A stretch of 8,486 bases of DNA from the NCBI GenBank assembly GCA_025354065.1, contig JANXNM010000484.1, forward strand, positions 1-8,486, given 5' to 3'. Both the position numbers and the translations under genes were made by a program. Under the pieces are notes generated by a model. It was not told the DNA's origin. It did not search any database and saw nothing but the letters and a program-made list of their open reading frames with translations. Below are positions 1 through 6,609 of this stretch, piece after piece (the first letter of the stretch is position 1; every line of letters starts with the position of its first letter). Origin of the DNA: Synechococcales cyanobacterium 340R_concoct_173_sub. Lineage in GTDB: Bacteria; Cyanobacteriota; Cyanobacteriia; Leptolyngbyales; Leptolyngbyaceae.

Positions 1-1
1 T

Positions 2-544
2 ACCAACCAAGCCGAAGTGATGAAGCGATTAGCTAATAATGAAGATGATCTATATTTCACGGGCCGTCCACCGCGAGATCTGGATGTTGAATTACGGCCA
101 ATCTTGCCTAATCCGATCGTTGTCGTGGCCAATCGATCGCACCCTCTTGCCCAAGAAAAAAGCATTCCCCTAAAACGTCTTGCAGAGGAACAGATGATTA
201 TGCGGGAGTCTGGATCTGGAACTAGAGCGATCGTCGAACAATTCTTCAGTGACAATCGTATAGACATCACGACAATCATGGATCTGACGAGCAACGAAGC
301 GATCAAACATGCGATCGTAGGTGGACTTGGCATTTCAATCCTCTCCCAACATACCCTCGCCCTCGAAAACAACGAAAGCCCCCTCGTCATCTTGGACGTA
401 GAAGGCTTCCCGATTCAGCAATATTGGTACTTAGTCTATCCATCAGGCAAACAACTCTCGATCGCAGCTCAGTGTTTTATTGATTTTCTTCTTAATGAAG
501 GAAAGCAAACGATCGAACAAGCTCTCGCTAATGCGCTGCAATAA
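2..544 (+). CDS. LysR-family transcriptional regulator, CmpR/RbcR/NdhR type, C-terminal part (5' end outside window)
   Basis: The frame is open from the first bases of the window to TAA at 542-544, giving 180 residues with no N-terminal helix-turn-helix. What remains is nearly the whole effector-binding domain, a type 2 periplasmic-binding fold. It reads NNEDDLYF and later LPNPIVVVANRSHPLA, a SGSGTR loop, SNEAIKHAIVGGLGISILS, LDVEGFPI and YPSGKQLS. This order of blocks is typical of the cyanobacterial/plastid LysR group that controls CO2 fixation, bicarbonate uptake or NDH-1 genes (RbcR, CmpR, NdhR). Members bind DNA as tetramers and sense metabolites such as 2-phosphoglycolate or 2-oxoglutarate. 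I cannot tell which paralogue this is without the DNA-binding domain and its divergent target. A GTG at 17 is an internal codon, not the start. The gene converges on dedA with only 14 bp between stop codons. Confidence 0.88.
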   Translation, partial: TNQAEVMKRLANNEDDLYFTGRPPRDLDVELRPILPNPIVVVANRSHPLAQEKSIPLKRLAEEQMIMRESGSGTRAIVEQFFSDNRIDITTIMDLTSNEAIKHAIVGGLGISILSQHTLALENNESPLVILDVEGFPIQQYWYLVYPSGKQLSIAAQCFIDFLLNEGKQTIEQALANALQ

Positions 545-558
545 TTCTAAAAATTTGT

Positions 559-1230
559 TTAAGAAACTGGATTGTGGGTTTCAGCTTCTTTTTCAACTTC
601 CGAAGGTAAGAGGGTTTCTTCCTTTTTACGAGACTCAAGCCAAAGCGGAAGACCGATCGCAACGGCCACCAAAAATAGAGCTACAAAGGCGAACTCAGTT
701 GCAAAATCGATCAACTTCTCAAGCGGCACTACTTGACCCGCGAAGTAAGAAAGGCTCACCATCACCGTCGCCCAAGTCACAGCACCTGTAACGTTGTAGA
801 GCATAAACGACCAAAATGGCATCCCTGAAATTCCAGCCAATGGACTAGCAAATACTCGAAACAACGCGATAAATCGACCAAAGAAGACAGCTTTACCCGC
901 ATTTTCTCCAAATTTCTGACGCAAGTCTTCCAACTGACTATCTTTAAATCGCAACAACTTGCCAATCTTAGACAACAGCGCCCAGCCACCCTTCGCCCCG
1001 ATCCAATAACCTATCGTCCCACCCAATGCTGCACCCAATGCCGCATCACACAGAACCCACTGAAATTCTAGCTGATGACTTCCTGCCAAAAAACCGCCCA
1101 CGATCGTTACAGTCTCTCCCGGAATCGGCAATCCTAAATTCTCTAGTAAAATTCCAAAAAAGACAGCCCAGTAACCATACTTCTGAGCAATTTGCTCAAT
1201 AATCTCAGGAGAGAGAAAGTCAAACGACAT
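559..1230 (-). CDS. DedA-family integral membrane protein
   Basis: A 223-residue membrane protein of the DedA/SNARE-associated superfamily. The signature ENLGLPIPGE lies at residues 30-39, near the predicted re-entrant loop. The second signature FFGRFIALFRVFASPLAG (116-133) carries the two conserved arginines R119 and R125. Hydrophobic segments lie at about 20-50, 57-80, 137-160 and 177-199, and a charged tail of about 24 residues follows. DedA relatives (UptA, PopT and others) recycle undecaprenyl phosphate or other lipids across the inner membrane; which lipid this one moves cannot be read from sequence. The ATG at 1228-1230 is preceded by AAAGG with a 7-8 nt gap. A well-formed minus-strand promoter lies in the aroQ-dedA gap, so the gene is probably transcribed separately from aroQ. 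The last base of the stop is 14 bp from the convergent LysR gene. Confidence 0.9.
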   Translation of the reverse strand: MSFDFLSPEIIEQIAQKYGYWAVFFGILLENLGLPIPGETVTIVGGFLAGSHQLEFQWVLCDAALGAALGGTIGYWIGAKGGWALLSKIGKLLRFKDSQLEDLRQKFGENAGKAVFFGRFIALFRVFASPLAGISGMPFWSFMLYNVTGAVTWATVMVSLSYFAGQVVPLEKLIDFATEFAFVALFLVAVAIGLPLWLESRKKEETLLPSEVEKEAETHNPVS

Positions 1231-1308
1231 GAACAGACCTTTACAAAGCTTCAGTAATTAACATGATTACGCGGCACTCGTCGGACTGTCAATGCCACAA
1301 ATCACACT

Positions 1309-1337
1309 ATTAAAGTCCCGTGAAAAATATAAGTCAA
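1309..1337 (-). promoter_or_regulatory. Predicted sigma-70-type promoter for dedA
   Basis: On the minus strand TTGACT (1332-1337) and TTTAAT (1309-1314) are separated by exactly 17 bp, with five of six consensus matches in the -10 box and five of six in the -35 box. Transcription would start near 1302 and leave a 5' leader of about 70 nt before the dedA ATG. The -35 box lies only 8 bp beyond the aroQ stop codon. Confidence 0.55.
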
Positions 1338-1344
1338 TAATACT

Positions 1345-1794
1345 TTAGTTATTTTGCACGACAGACTTTAGATAATGCACTAATGCCTCTAGCCCTAAAC
1401 GATAGCTATTAGGCCCAAAACCACTAATCTGACCCACTGCGATCGGAGCAATGTAGGAATGGTGACGAAATTCTTCACGACGATGGATGTTACTGAGATG
1501 AACCTCAACAGTAGGAATGTTAACTCCTGCCAAAGCATCCCTCAACGCAACACTAGTGTGAGTATAACCACCCGGATTGATCATAATTCCATCTCGGTTG
1601 CCTGCGGCTGAGTGAATCATATCAATCAATCCACCTTCATGGTTTGACTGAAAGCAATCGAGTGTAACTCCCATCCGGTTTCCCTGCAGAACTAGTGCCC
1701 GATTAATATCTTCCAGGGTATGAGAGCCATAAATTTCAGGTTCTCGTTTCCCTAAAAGATTTAAATTCGGGCCGTGCAAAATCAAAATACGCAT
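1345..1794 (-). CDS. aroQ: 3-dehydroquinate dehydratase, type II
   Basis: A 149-residue protein, the usual size of type II dehydroquinase. The enzyme dehydrates 3-dehydroquinate to 3-dehydroshikimate, the third step of the shikimate pathway to chorismate and aromatic amino acids. It works in the cytosol as a dodecamer in known cases. Diagnostic blocks are [17 protein letters not shown] (residues 7-23, with R17 and the catalytic Y22 in the flexible lid), [11 protein letters not shown] (48-58), [10 protein letters not shown] (72-81, substrate-binding N73) and [17 protein letters not shown] (97-113, catalytic base partner H99 and R110). All key residues are present, so the enzyme should be active. 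The ATG at 1792-1794 has no good Shine-Dalgarno. It lies 45 bp downstream of the 43-residue gene on the same strand, and the two are probably co-transcribed. Confidence 0.97.
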   Translation of the reverse strand: MRILILHGPNLNLLGKREPEIYGSHTLEDINRALVLQGNRMGVTLDCFQSNHEGGLIDMIHSAAGNRDGIMINPGGYTHTSVALRDALAGVNIPTVEVHLSNIHRREEFRHHSYIAPIAVGQISGFGPNSYRLGLEALVHYLKSVVQNN

Positions 1795-1839
1795 TGTAAA
1801 TACGCGACTTAACCAAAGAATACGTTAGCAATGAATGGG

Positions 1840-1971
1840 CTAGTAGCGAGAGCGATCTACCGGAATAGGAATCAACTCAGGCTCAGGCTGGACCTCAGGG
1901 CCTAGCAGAGCGTCGATTATTTTTTGGGTGAGTTCCTTTAGCTTATCCAGCAGTGTGTCAATGAAATCCAT
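1840..1971 (-). CDS. Small amphipathic/proline-rich protein of 43 residues upstream of aroQ, function unknown
   Basis: An ATG at 1969-1971 opens a 43-codon frame ending in TAG. The start is preceded by GAAGAGG with a 7 nt gap, one of the best ribosome binding sites in the window. Residues 1-24 (MDFIDTLLDKLKELTQKIID and on) form a strongly amphipathic helix, with Leu/Ile at positions 4, 7, 8, 11, 14, 18, 19, 22 and 23. The second half is a Pro/Glu-rich stretch, PEVQPEPELIPIPV, ending in the basic tail DRSRY. No family is recognised. The helix could lie on a membrane surface or pair with another helix; that is inference. It sits 45 bp upstream of aroQ, with a candidate promoter about 100 bp further upstream, so it is probably the first gene of an aroQ transcript. 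The strong SD and protein-like composition argue for a real gene; comparison with relatives would settle it. Confidence 0.65.
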   Translation of the reverse strand: MDFIDTLLDKLKELTQKIIDALLGPEVQPEPELIPIPVDRSRY

Positions 1972-2071
1972 GAACAGACCTCTTCTTTGATATTGCCTGA
2001 ATCTAACTTCGCCCAAAACAACTCCTTAGGATGATTAATCGGTCAGAATGTTTAGAGCGACCCTTAATTCA

Positions 2072-2100
2072 ATGTTAACAAGCAAGCGCAGTAAAGCCAA
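2072..2100 (-). promoter_or_regulatory. Candidate promoter for the 43-residue gene and aroQ
   Basis: On the minus strand TTGGCT (2095-2100) and TAACAT (2072-2077) are spaced by 17 bp, with four of six consensus matches in each box. The predicted start near 2065 gives a leader of about 94 nt. The rest of the 262-bp gap between cinA and the small gene (1972-2233) shows no gene and no convincing terminator for cinA. Confidence 0.3.
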
Positions 2101-2233
2101 GACCCTTATCCTGAATTTATTGATTTGCTTAACTTAGCTCATTGTAACGGAATATTTACATATAATCCGATCGTTTACACAAATTCTCAGGATCGAAATC
2201 GACTCCCCTTTCAAATTATCCCTCAGACCTAAC

Positions 2234-3484
2234 CTAGCTCCCCTGAATGAGCTGACGGCGCAACAGATCTAAGGCTGTACCAATTGTCACTAACCGAACC
2301 CAATCTCGACCCCGATCGCCAAATCGAAAGGCTTGTGCCGTCGTACTATCTGGCCCCGCAACGCCCACGTATACTAGTCCTACAGGCTTTGTCTCACTGC
2401 CGCCGCCTGGTCCCGCAATGCCCGTTACGCTCAAACCCCAATCTGTCCCAATCCGATCGCGTACTCCCACCGCCATTTGCTCAGCCACAGCCTCACTAAC
2501 CGCTCCATCAGTTTCCAAAAGCACTGGGTCTACGCCTAAAAGAGAAATCTTAACCCGGTTGTCATAGGAAATGATACCGCCAAAAAAATAATCAGAACTA
2601 CCGGGAGCCGTGGTCAAAAGTTGGCCAATACCGCCGCCTGTACAAGATTCAGCAACGGATAAAGTTTGGCCTCGATCGCGCAACAGTTGACCGACCACAC
2701 TCCCTAATGAATCCTCATCAGCCCCATAGCAATCGATGCCAGCGATGGCTCTCAACTGCGCTTCCACAGGCGAAATCAACGCGATCGCCTCAGTCTCAGT
2801 CTTCGCTTTTGCCGAAATCCTTAACTTAACTTCACCTTTATTGGCATAGGGAGCCACTGTCGGATTGGACTGCTCTAAATACTCACTAACCCGCTCAGCC
2901 AAGGACGACTCAGACACGCCCCAAAATCGTAGCGTCCGGGAAATAATAGTCTCACTGGCCCAGCCCTTTGATCGCAGCAATGGCACTGCCGTCTCCTGCC
3001 ACATTCGCTTCATTTCAGTTGGGACACCGGGAAACGTCAAAATCAAGACATTTGGCTTTGGTTCCCAGATCATTCCAGGCGCTGTGCCGATCGGATTGGG
3101 CAGAATATCCGCCCCCGATGGTCGTTGGGCTTGCTTGCGATTGCTGTCAGTCATGTGACGACCGCGTATCTTAAACTTATTCGCAATATCCTCAATCACA
3201 GCCGCATCTTCAAGCAACTCAACCCCAAAGGTCTGGGCGATCGTCTCAGTGGTTAAATCATCGGGTGTTGGCCCTAGACCACCCGTAAAAATAATTAAAT
3301 TTGCCCGTTCCGCCGCGATCGCAATAGTCCGACTTAACCGCTCAGGATTGTCACCAACCGTACTTTGATAATAGTGTGCGATTCCTAACTTAGCCAATTC
3401 CTTCGCAAGATACTGCGCATTGGAATTAAGAATATCCCCCAGCAGCATCTCTGTCCCGACACTAATTACTTCAGCGATCGTCAT
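2234..3484 (-). CDS. cinA: CinA-family protein (COG1058 domain plus nicotinamide-nucleotide amidase domain)
   Basis: A 416-residue two-domain CinA. The N-terminal molybdopterin-binding-like (COG1058) domain shows SVGTEMLLGD (8-17), FTGGLGPTPDDLT (66-78), NRKQA (115-119), PNPIGTAPG (129-137) and FPGVPTEM (151-158). In related proteins this domain hydrolyses ADP-ribose or NAD-type pyrophosphates. The C-terminal PncC domain shows SVAESCTGGGIG (276-287), GGIISYDNRVK (302-312) and SVTGIAGPGGGS (352-363). It deamidates nicotinamide mononucleotide to nicotinate mononucleotide in pyridine-nucleotide salvage. Full-length CinA normally has about 410-420 residues, so it is complete. The start is an ATG with only a weak GGGG upstream. 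It follows the WecA-like gene after 58 bp on the same strand with no terminator seen between, so a two-gene transcript is likely. A competence role, known for CinA in some bacteria, is not shown by this context. Confidence 0.95.
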   Translation of the reverse strand: MTIAEVISVGTEMLLGDILNSNAQYLAKELAKLGIAHYYQSTVGDNPERLSRTIAIAAERANLIIFTGGLGPTPDDLTTETIAQTFGVELLEDAAVIEDIANKFKIRGRHMTDSNRKQAQRPSGADILPNPIGTAPGMIWEPKPNVLILTFPGVPTEMKRMWQETAVPLLRSKGWASETIISRTLRFWGVSESSLAERVSEYLEQSNPTVAPYANKGEVKLRISAKAKTETEAIALISPVEAQLRAIAGIDCYGADEDSLGSVVGQLLRDRGQTLSVAESCTGGGIGQLLTTAPGSSDYFFGGIISYDNRVKISLLGVDPVLLETDGAVSEAVAEQMAVGVRDRIGTDWGLSVTGIAGPGGGSETKPVGLVYVGVAGPDSTTAQAFRFGDRGRDWVRLVTIGTALDLLRRQLIQGS

Positions 3485-3542
3485 GATGCCCCACTCTTAA
3501 ATTTCATCCTAAAGTTCCAAACCACTTGAGCTTGTCTAGCCA

Positions 3543-4604
3543 TCAGGCTTGCCTAGCAATCTGCCAAACCCGCCAAGATACAAAGATCAAAATTACGGTA
3601 GCGATCGCTGCATAGCCGAAGCCATTAGGCATCCCCGAAAACGCCAAAGCTAGACATCCCACCCAAAGCGTCAATGAATAGATAAACAAAACAGTGCGCC
3701 GATGGGATAACCCTGCTTGCAAAAGACGATGGTGCAAATGACGATTGTCCGCAATAAATGGAGACTTGCCACTACAGACCCGATCGAGAATAACGGCTGA
3801 CATATCGACAATAGGCACCGCTAAAATTAGTGGCAGCAACACCGCCACCGTTGTCACACCTTTTACCAAACCAATGACCCCGACACCTGCTAGCGTAAAT
3901 CCAACAAAATAAGATCCACCATCGCCCATAAAAATCTGAGCGGGATTGAAGTTATATCGCAAGAACCCTAAACAGCAGCCTGCCAATGCCGCCGCAACTA
4001 ATGCCGCTGCGGGCTGATTCATCGCCAGACAGGTAATCATCATCACGAGGGAAGCAATGCCGGAAACCCCCGCCGCCAATCCGTCTAGACCATCAATCCA
4101 ATTAATGGCATTGGTAATCCCAACTAGCCACACCACCGTCAACACAAGGCTCAAAATATCGGGTAAATGCGCCAGACCACCGGGTAGATCGGTCATACCG
4201 GGAACGGATAGAAAGTTAATCTGTACGCCCATTTGCCAAGCACCGATCGCAACAATCACTTGAGCGATTAAACGAGTGAATGGCGATAAATTGAATAAGT
4301 CATCCAAAAACCCAATCGCAAAGTAGGCCACTGCACCTATCGCTACGCCCCACATTTCGAGTTCTTTATCCGGTCTTAATCCACCAAAACCTCCTATGCG
4401 CCAAGCCACTAGCAGCGCTGCTATGAACCCCGCAAACATTGCGACCCCGCCTAAACGGACCATAGGGCGCTGATGAACTTTCCGGGGATTAGGAGGATCG
4501 ACGTAACCAAGCTGGAGAGCAGTTTTTTTCACCCAAGGAGTGGCGAAAAGGACCACAGAGGTCGAGAGAGAGAAGGTTAAAAGGGGATACCAAGGAGACA
4601 GCAT
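3543..4604 (-). CDS. WecA/TagO-like polyprenyl-phosphate N-acetylhexosamine-1-phosphate transferase (MraY superfamily)
   Basis: A multi-pass membrane enzyme with all superfamily motifs. Numbered from the GTG at 4610 these are HQRPMVRLGG (46-55), the Mg2+-binding pair in GFLDDLFNLSP (D103, D104), NAINWIDGLDGLAAG (167-181, with D173 and D176), FNPAQIFMGDGGS (221-233) and HLHHRL (291-296). The HxHHR form and the absence of the MraY UDP-MurNAc-pentapeptide signature favour the WecA/TagO group. These transfer a sugar phosphate, usually GlcNAc-1-P, from UDP-sugar to undecaprenyl phosphate, starting surface polysaccharide or teichoic-acid-like glycan synthesis. About ten hydrophobic segments are visible. 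Start choice: GTG at 4608-4610 or ATG at 4602-4604. The ATG is preferred because AGG lies 5 nt upstream of it, giving 353 residues. A promoter and the glyA terminator lie upstream; cinA follows after 58 bp. Confidence 0.93.
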   Translation of the reverse strand: MLSPWYPLLTFSLSTSVVLFATPWVKKTALQLGYVDPPNPRKVHQRPMVRLGGVAMFAGFIAALLVAWRIGGFGGLRPDKELEMWGVAIGAVAYFAIGFLDDLFNLSPFTRLIAQVIVAIGAWQMGVQINFLSVPGMTDLPGGLAHLPDILSLVLTVVWLVGITNAINWIDGLDGLAAGVSGIASLVMMITCLAMNQPAAALVAAALAGCCLGFLRYNFNPAQIFMGDGGSYFVGFTLAGVGVIGLVKGVTTVAVLLPLILAVPIVDMSAVILDRVCSGKSPFIADNRHLHHRLLQAGLSHRRTVLFIYSLTLWVGCLALAFSGMPNGFGYAAIATVILIFVSWRVWQIARQA

Positions 4605-4639
4605 TGACACCTGGATTGAAAAGAATAATTTTGTCGAGG

Positions 4640-4668
4640 AGCATAAATATTTAGGTATGACCTCCCAA
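4640..4668 (-). promoter_or_regulatory. Candidate promoter for the WecA-like gene and cinA
   Basis: On the minus strand TTGGGA (4663-4668) and TATGCT (4640-4645) lie 17 bp apart, four of six matches each. It sits just downstream of the glyA terminator, where a fresh promoter is needed if the terminator is efficient. Predicted start near 4633. Confidence 0.35.
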
Positions 4669-4679
4669 GATTAGAACAT

Positions 4680-4712
4680 AAAAAACGGAGATGCGATCGT
4701 CTCACATCTCCG
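4680..4712 (-). terminator. Intrinsic terminator of glyA
   Basis: The arms CGGAGATG (4686-4693) and CATCTCCG (4705-4712) are perfect 8-bp inverted repeats around an 11-nt loop. Read on the minus strand, the stem is followed directly by six T residues (4680-4685 on the plus strand are A). This is a textbook Rho-independent terminator, 27 bp past the glyA stop codon. The loop carries CGATCG, the HIP1 core. Confidence 0.88.
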
Positions 4713-4739
4713 CAAGGTCATGGATTTTTCAGGTCAGAT

Positions 4740-6026
4740 TTACACTAAAACGGGTTCAGCTACGGGAGAACCGAGGTGAGGATACAGTGGGAATCGCGAA
4801 CAAAGGGCCGCAACTCGACGTAAACACTCAGTAGCAATCTGCTCATCTTCAGGATTCAGAAGCCGATCGGCAATAATATTGGCGATTTCAGTAAACTCCG
4901 TTGCGCCCATGCCACGGGTCGTCATTGCCGCTGCACCCAATCGAATGCCGCTGGTCACAAAGGGTGACGCTGGGTCAAAGGGAACGGTATTTTTGTTGGC
5001 GGTGATATTAACAGTACTTACAAGAGCATCCGCAATTTTCCCTGTCATCCCAATGGATTGCAAGTCAACCAAAATTAAATGATTGTCCGTGCCGCCGGAA
5101 ACCAGCTTAAAGCCACGAGACTGAAGCTGCTTGCCCATGGCTTGAGCATTGACAATAACTTGGCCGCAGTAGGTTTTGAACTCCGGCTTCAGCGCTTCAC
5201 CAAAGGCAACGGCTTTCCCCGCAATCACATGCTCCAACGGTCCGCCTTGAGTCCCCGGAAAGACGCATTTATCGAACTTCTTACCCAATTCTACATCGCG
5301 GGTCATAATCAATCCACCCCGAGGACCACGAAGGGTTTTGTGAGTCGTAGTCGTAACGACATCACAATAGGGGAGTGGGTTGGGATGATGGCCTGTGGCG
5401 ACAAGACCCGCAATATGGGCAATGTCAGCCATCAGGAAAGCGCCTACTTCGTCCGCGATCGCACGGAATTTGTCAAAGTGAATGGTGCGGGAATAGGCGG
5501 AGTAGCCACAGATAATTAATTTCGGTTTGTGTTCCTTCGCGATCGCCATTATTTCATCATAGTCAAGCTGTTCGGTTTCTTTGTTCACGCCATATTGAAC
5601 GACTTTGAACCATTTGCCGGAGACGTTGACGGGGGAGCCGTGGGTCAGATGTCCGCCGTGGGACAGATCCATGCCCATAATAGTATCACCCGGTTCGAGC
5701 AGGCCCAAGAAGACAGCAAAGTTAGCCTGTGCACCGGAGTGGGGCTGAACGTTGGCATGGGCCGCACCAAAGAGTTCTTTGACCCGATCGATGGCAATTT
5801 GTTCAATTTGATCAACAAATTCGCAGCCGCCATAGTAGCGCTTCGTGGGCAAGCCTTCCGCATATTTGTTGGTCAAGACTGAGCCTTGCGCTTCCATTAC
5901 TGCTGGAGACGTGAAGTTTTCGCTGGCAATGAGTTCAAGATGATCGCGTTGACGATCGAGTTCTTGGCCAATGAGAGCGGCGATCGTGGGGTCCTGTTTG
6001 GCGAGAAAGTTAGGAGTCGTGGTCAC
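4740..6026 (-). CDS. glyA: Serine hydroxymethyltransferase
   Basis: A PLP enzyme interconverting serine and glycine with tetrahydrofolate and 5,10-methylene-tetrahydrofolate. It is the main source of one-carbon units and, in cyanobacteria, is also tied to photorespiratory glycine. Numbered from the GTG at 6024-6026 (428 residues) it has LIASENFTS (32-40), [15 protein letters not shown] (53-67), PHSGAQAN (95-102), [14 protein letters not shown] (121-134, with H126), [12 protein letters not shown] (201-212, D201 and H204) and the PLP lysine K230 in [14 protein letters not shown]. All catalytic residues are intact and length fits the family (about 427). An in-frame TTG at 6041 would add five residues, but GTG is preferred: GGAAG lies 8 nt upstream of it and the resulting N-terminus resembles other cyanobacterial GlyA. 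A strong terminator follows, so it is probably monocistronic. Confidence 0.97.
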   Translation of the reverse strand: MTTTPNFLAKQDPTIAALIGQELDRQRDHLELIASENFTSPAVMEAQGSVLTNKYAEGLPTKRYYGGCEFVDQIEQIAIDRVKELFGAAHANVQPHSGAQANFAVFLGLLEPGDTIMGMDLSHGGHLTHGSPVNVSGKWFKVVQYGVNKETEQLDYDEIMAIAKEHKPKLIICGYSAYSRTIHFDKFRAIADEVGAFLMADIAHIAGLVATGHHPNPLPYCDVVTTTTHKTLRGPRGGLIMTRDVELGKKFDKCVFPGTQGGPLEHVIAGKAVAFGEALKPEFKTYCGQVIVNAQAMGKQLQSRGFKLVSGGTDNHLILVDLQSIGMTGKIADALVSTVNITANKNTVPFDPASPFVTSGIRLGAAAMTTRGMGATEFTEIANIIADRLLNPEDEQIATECLRRVAALCSRFPLYPHLGSPVAEPVLV

Positions 6027-6069
6027 GGGGAAAACTTCCAATTTCTGAATGAGGGTGGATGAATTACGG

Positions 6070-6099
6070 AAAATAATGAATTTATCTAGATTTTGTCAT
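6070..6099 (-). promoter_or_regulatory. Candidate promoter for glyA
   Basis: On the minus strand ATGACA (6094-6099, five of six -35 matches) and TATTTT (6070-6075, four of six -10 matches) are separated by 18 bp. Transcription would start about 35-40 nt before the GTG start. I see nothing resembling a glycine riboswitch core in the leader. Confidence 0.3.
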
Positions 6100-6195
6100 G
6101 ATTCTAGGGAGAGGAATTAAGGGATGGATGCCAAGACTACGAATCATAACGAAAAACCGGGTAGATGGTGAAATGTGCGCTAATAAAAATCTGTG

Positions 6196-6224
6196 TCTAT
6201 AAATCCATAACTAAATCTATAAAT
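6196..6224. repeat. Two 9-bp direct repeats with 20-bp period
   Basis: TCTATAAAT occurs at 6196-6204 and 6216-6224. The 20-bp period is close to two helical turns, so both copies face the same side of the DNA, as binding sites of a regulator often do. The repeat is AT-rich and short, so it may be chance. Confidence 0.35.
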
Positions 6225-6348
6225 TGTGTGTAAAGTGACCCCATGCTGAAGAAGCTGCTGGCAAAATGGACTGAGAGAGACATGAATATCTGAAGTTAGA
6301 GCCAAAATTCAAGCTGTAAAATTCTTTAGCAGTTGGCACGGGGGCGAT

Positions 6349-6552
6349 ATGGCACGGCTTATCATGGCGACGAGCGATCGGTTAATTTCTATTCAACAAA
6401 TCTGTCAACATTGTCTGATGGCGAGTCAAGCGGGCGAGCCTCGATGGGAAAATGGGCAGCTTCGATGCGGACACGCGATTGTGGTGGAATCCCCACACCA
6501 GTCCGATCAGTTTGAGTGTGAGATGGGATTTCGGGTAATTAAAATTTCATGA
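6349..6552 (+). CDS. Small four-cysteine (zinc-ribbon-like) protein, function unknown
   Basis: A 67-residue frame from ATG at 6349 to TGA. The four cysteines are C19, C22, C40 and C57, arranged C-x2-C ... C ... C inside ICQHC, LRCGH and FECEMGFRV. Such spacing suggests one bound zinc ion or an iron-sulfur site, though the second pair is widely separated (16 residues), so this is inference. The protein has no hydrophobic segment or signal peptide and should be soluble. I do not recognise the family with certainty; the W33 / C40 / CEMGFR pattern looks conserved rather than random. GGGGG lies a few bases before the ATG as a possible ribosome site; an alternative ATG at 6364 lacks one. The Tic20-family gene follows after 57 bp on the same strand, so the two may form one transcript. 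Confidence 0.7.
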   Translation: MARLIMATSDRLISIQQICQHCLMASQAGEPRWENGQLRCGHAIVVESPHQSDQFECEMGFRVIKIS

Positions 6553-6609
6553 TGTATCCTGAAGGAAGATTTAGGATGCGTCACTAAGCAGGGAACTGAG
6601 GGCAAAGAG

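Larger units (their letters stand above)
6027..6348. other. Divergent intergenic region between glyA and the four-cysteine gene
   Basis: About 320 bp without a convincing gene. The glyA-proximal third holds the candidate glyA promoter. The middle is AT-rich and carries a 9-bp direct repeat, TCTATAAAT, at 6196-6204 and 6216-6224, exactly 20 bp apart. The plus-strand gene's promoter is unclear: TAAAAT at 6317-6322 could be a -10 box but has no good -35 partner. No tRNA, small-RNA family or terminator hairpin was recognised. Confidence 0.5.

Noticed and set aside
545..566. TTCTAAA/TTTAAGAA imperfect repeat between the convergent lysR and dedA stops as a bidirectional terminator
   Set aside because: The stem is entirely AT-rich with a bulge and would be too weak to support a terminator call.
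480..791. Plus-strand frame overlapping the LysR end and the dedA 3' end
   Set aside because: It overlaps two well-supported genes, has low-complexity basic composition and no ribosome binding site.
2144..2159. GTA...TAC palindrome resembling an NtcA nitrogen-control site
   Set aside because: The spacing is 10 bp instead of the required 8, and no properly placed -10 box and gene follow on either strand.
5079..5882. Two long plus-strand open frames opposite glyA
   Set aside because: They lie wholly within a gene of certain identity on the other strand, have no family features and are explained by its codon bias.
6027..6200. Glycine riboswitch upstream of glyA
   Set aside because: No paired aptamer-like conserved stems were seen and the predicted leader of about 40 nt is too short; a covariance search would be needed to exclude it fully.
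6243..6293. A 16-codon frame (MLKKLLAKWTERDMNI) upstream of the four-cysteine gene, possible leader peptide
   Set aside because: No convincing ribosome binding site, no attenuator-like structure after it, and frames this short arise often by chance.
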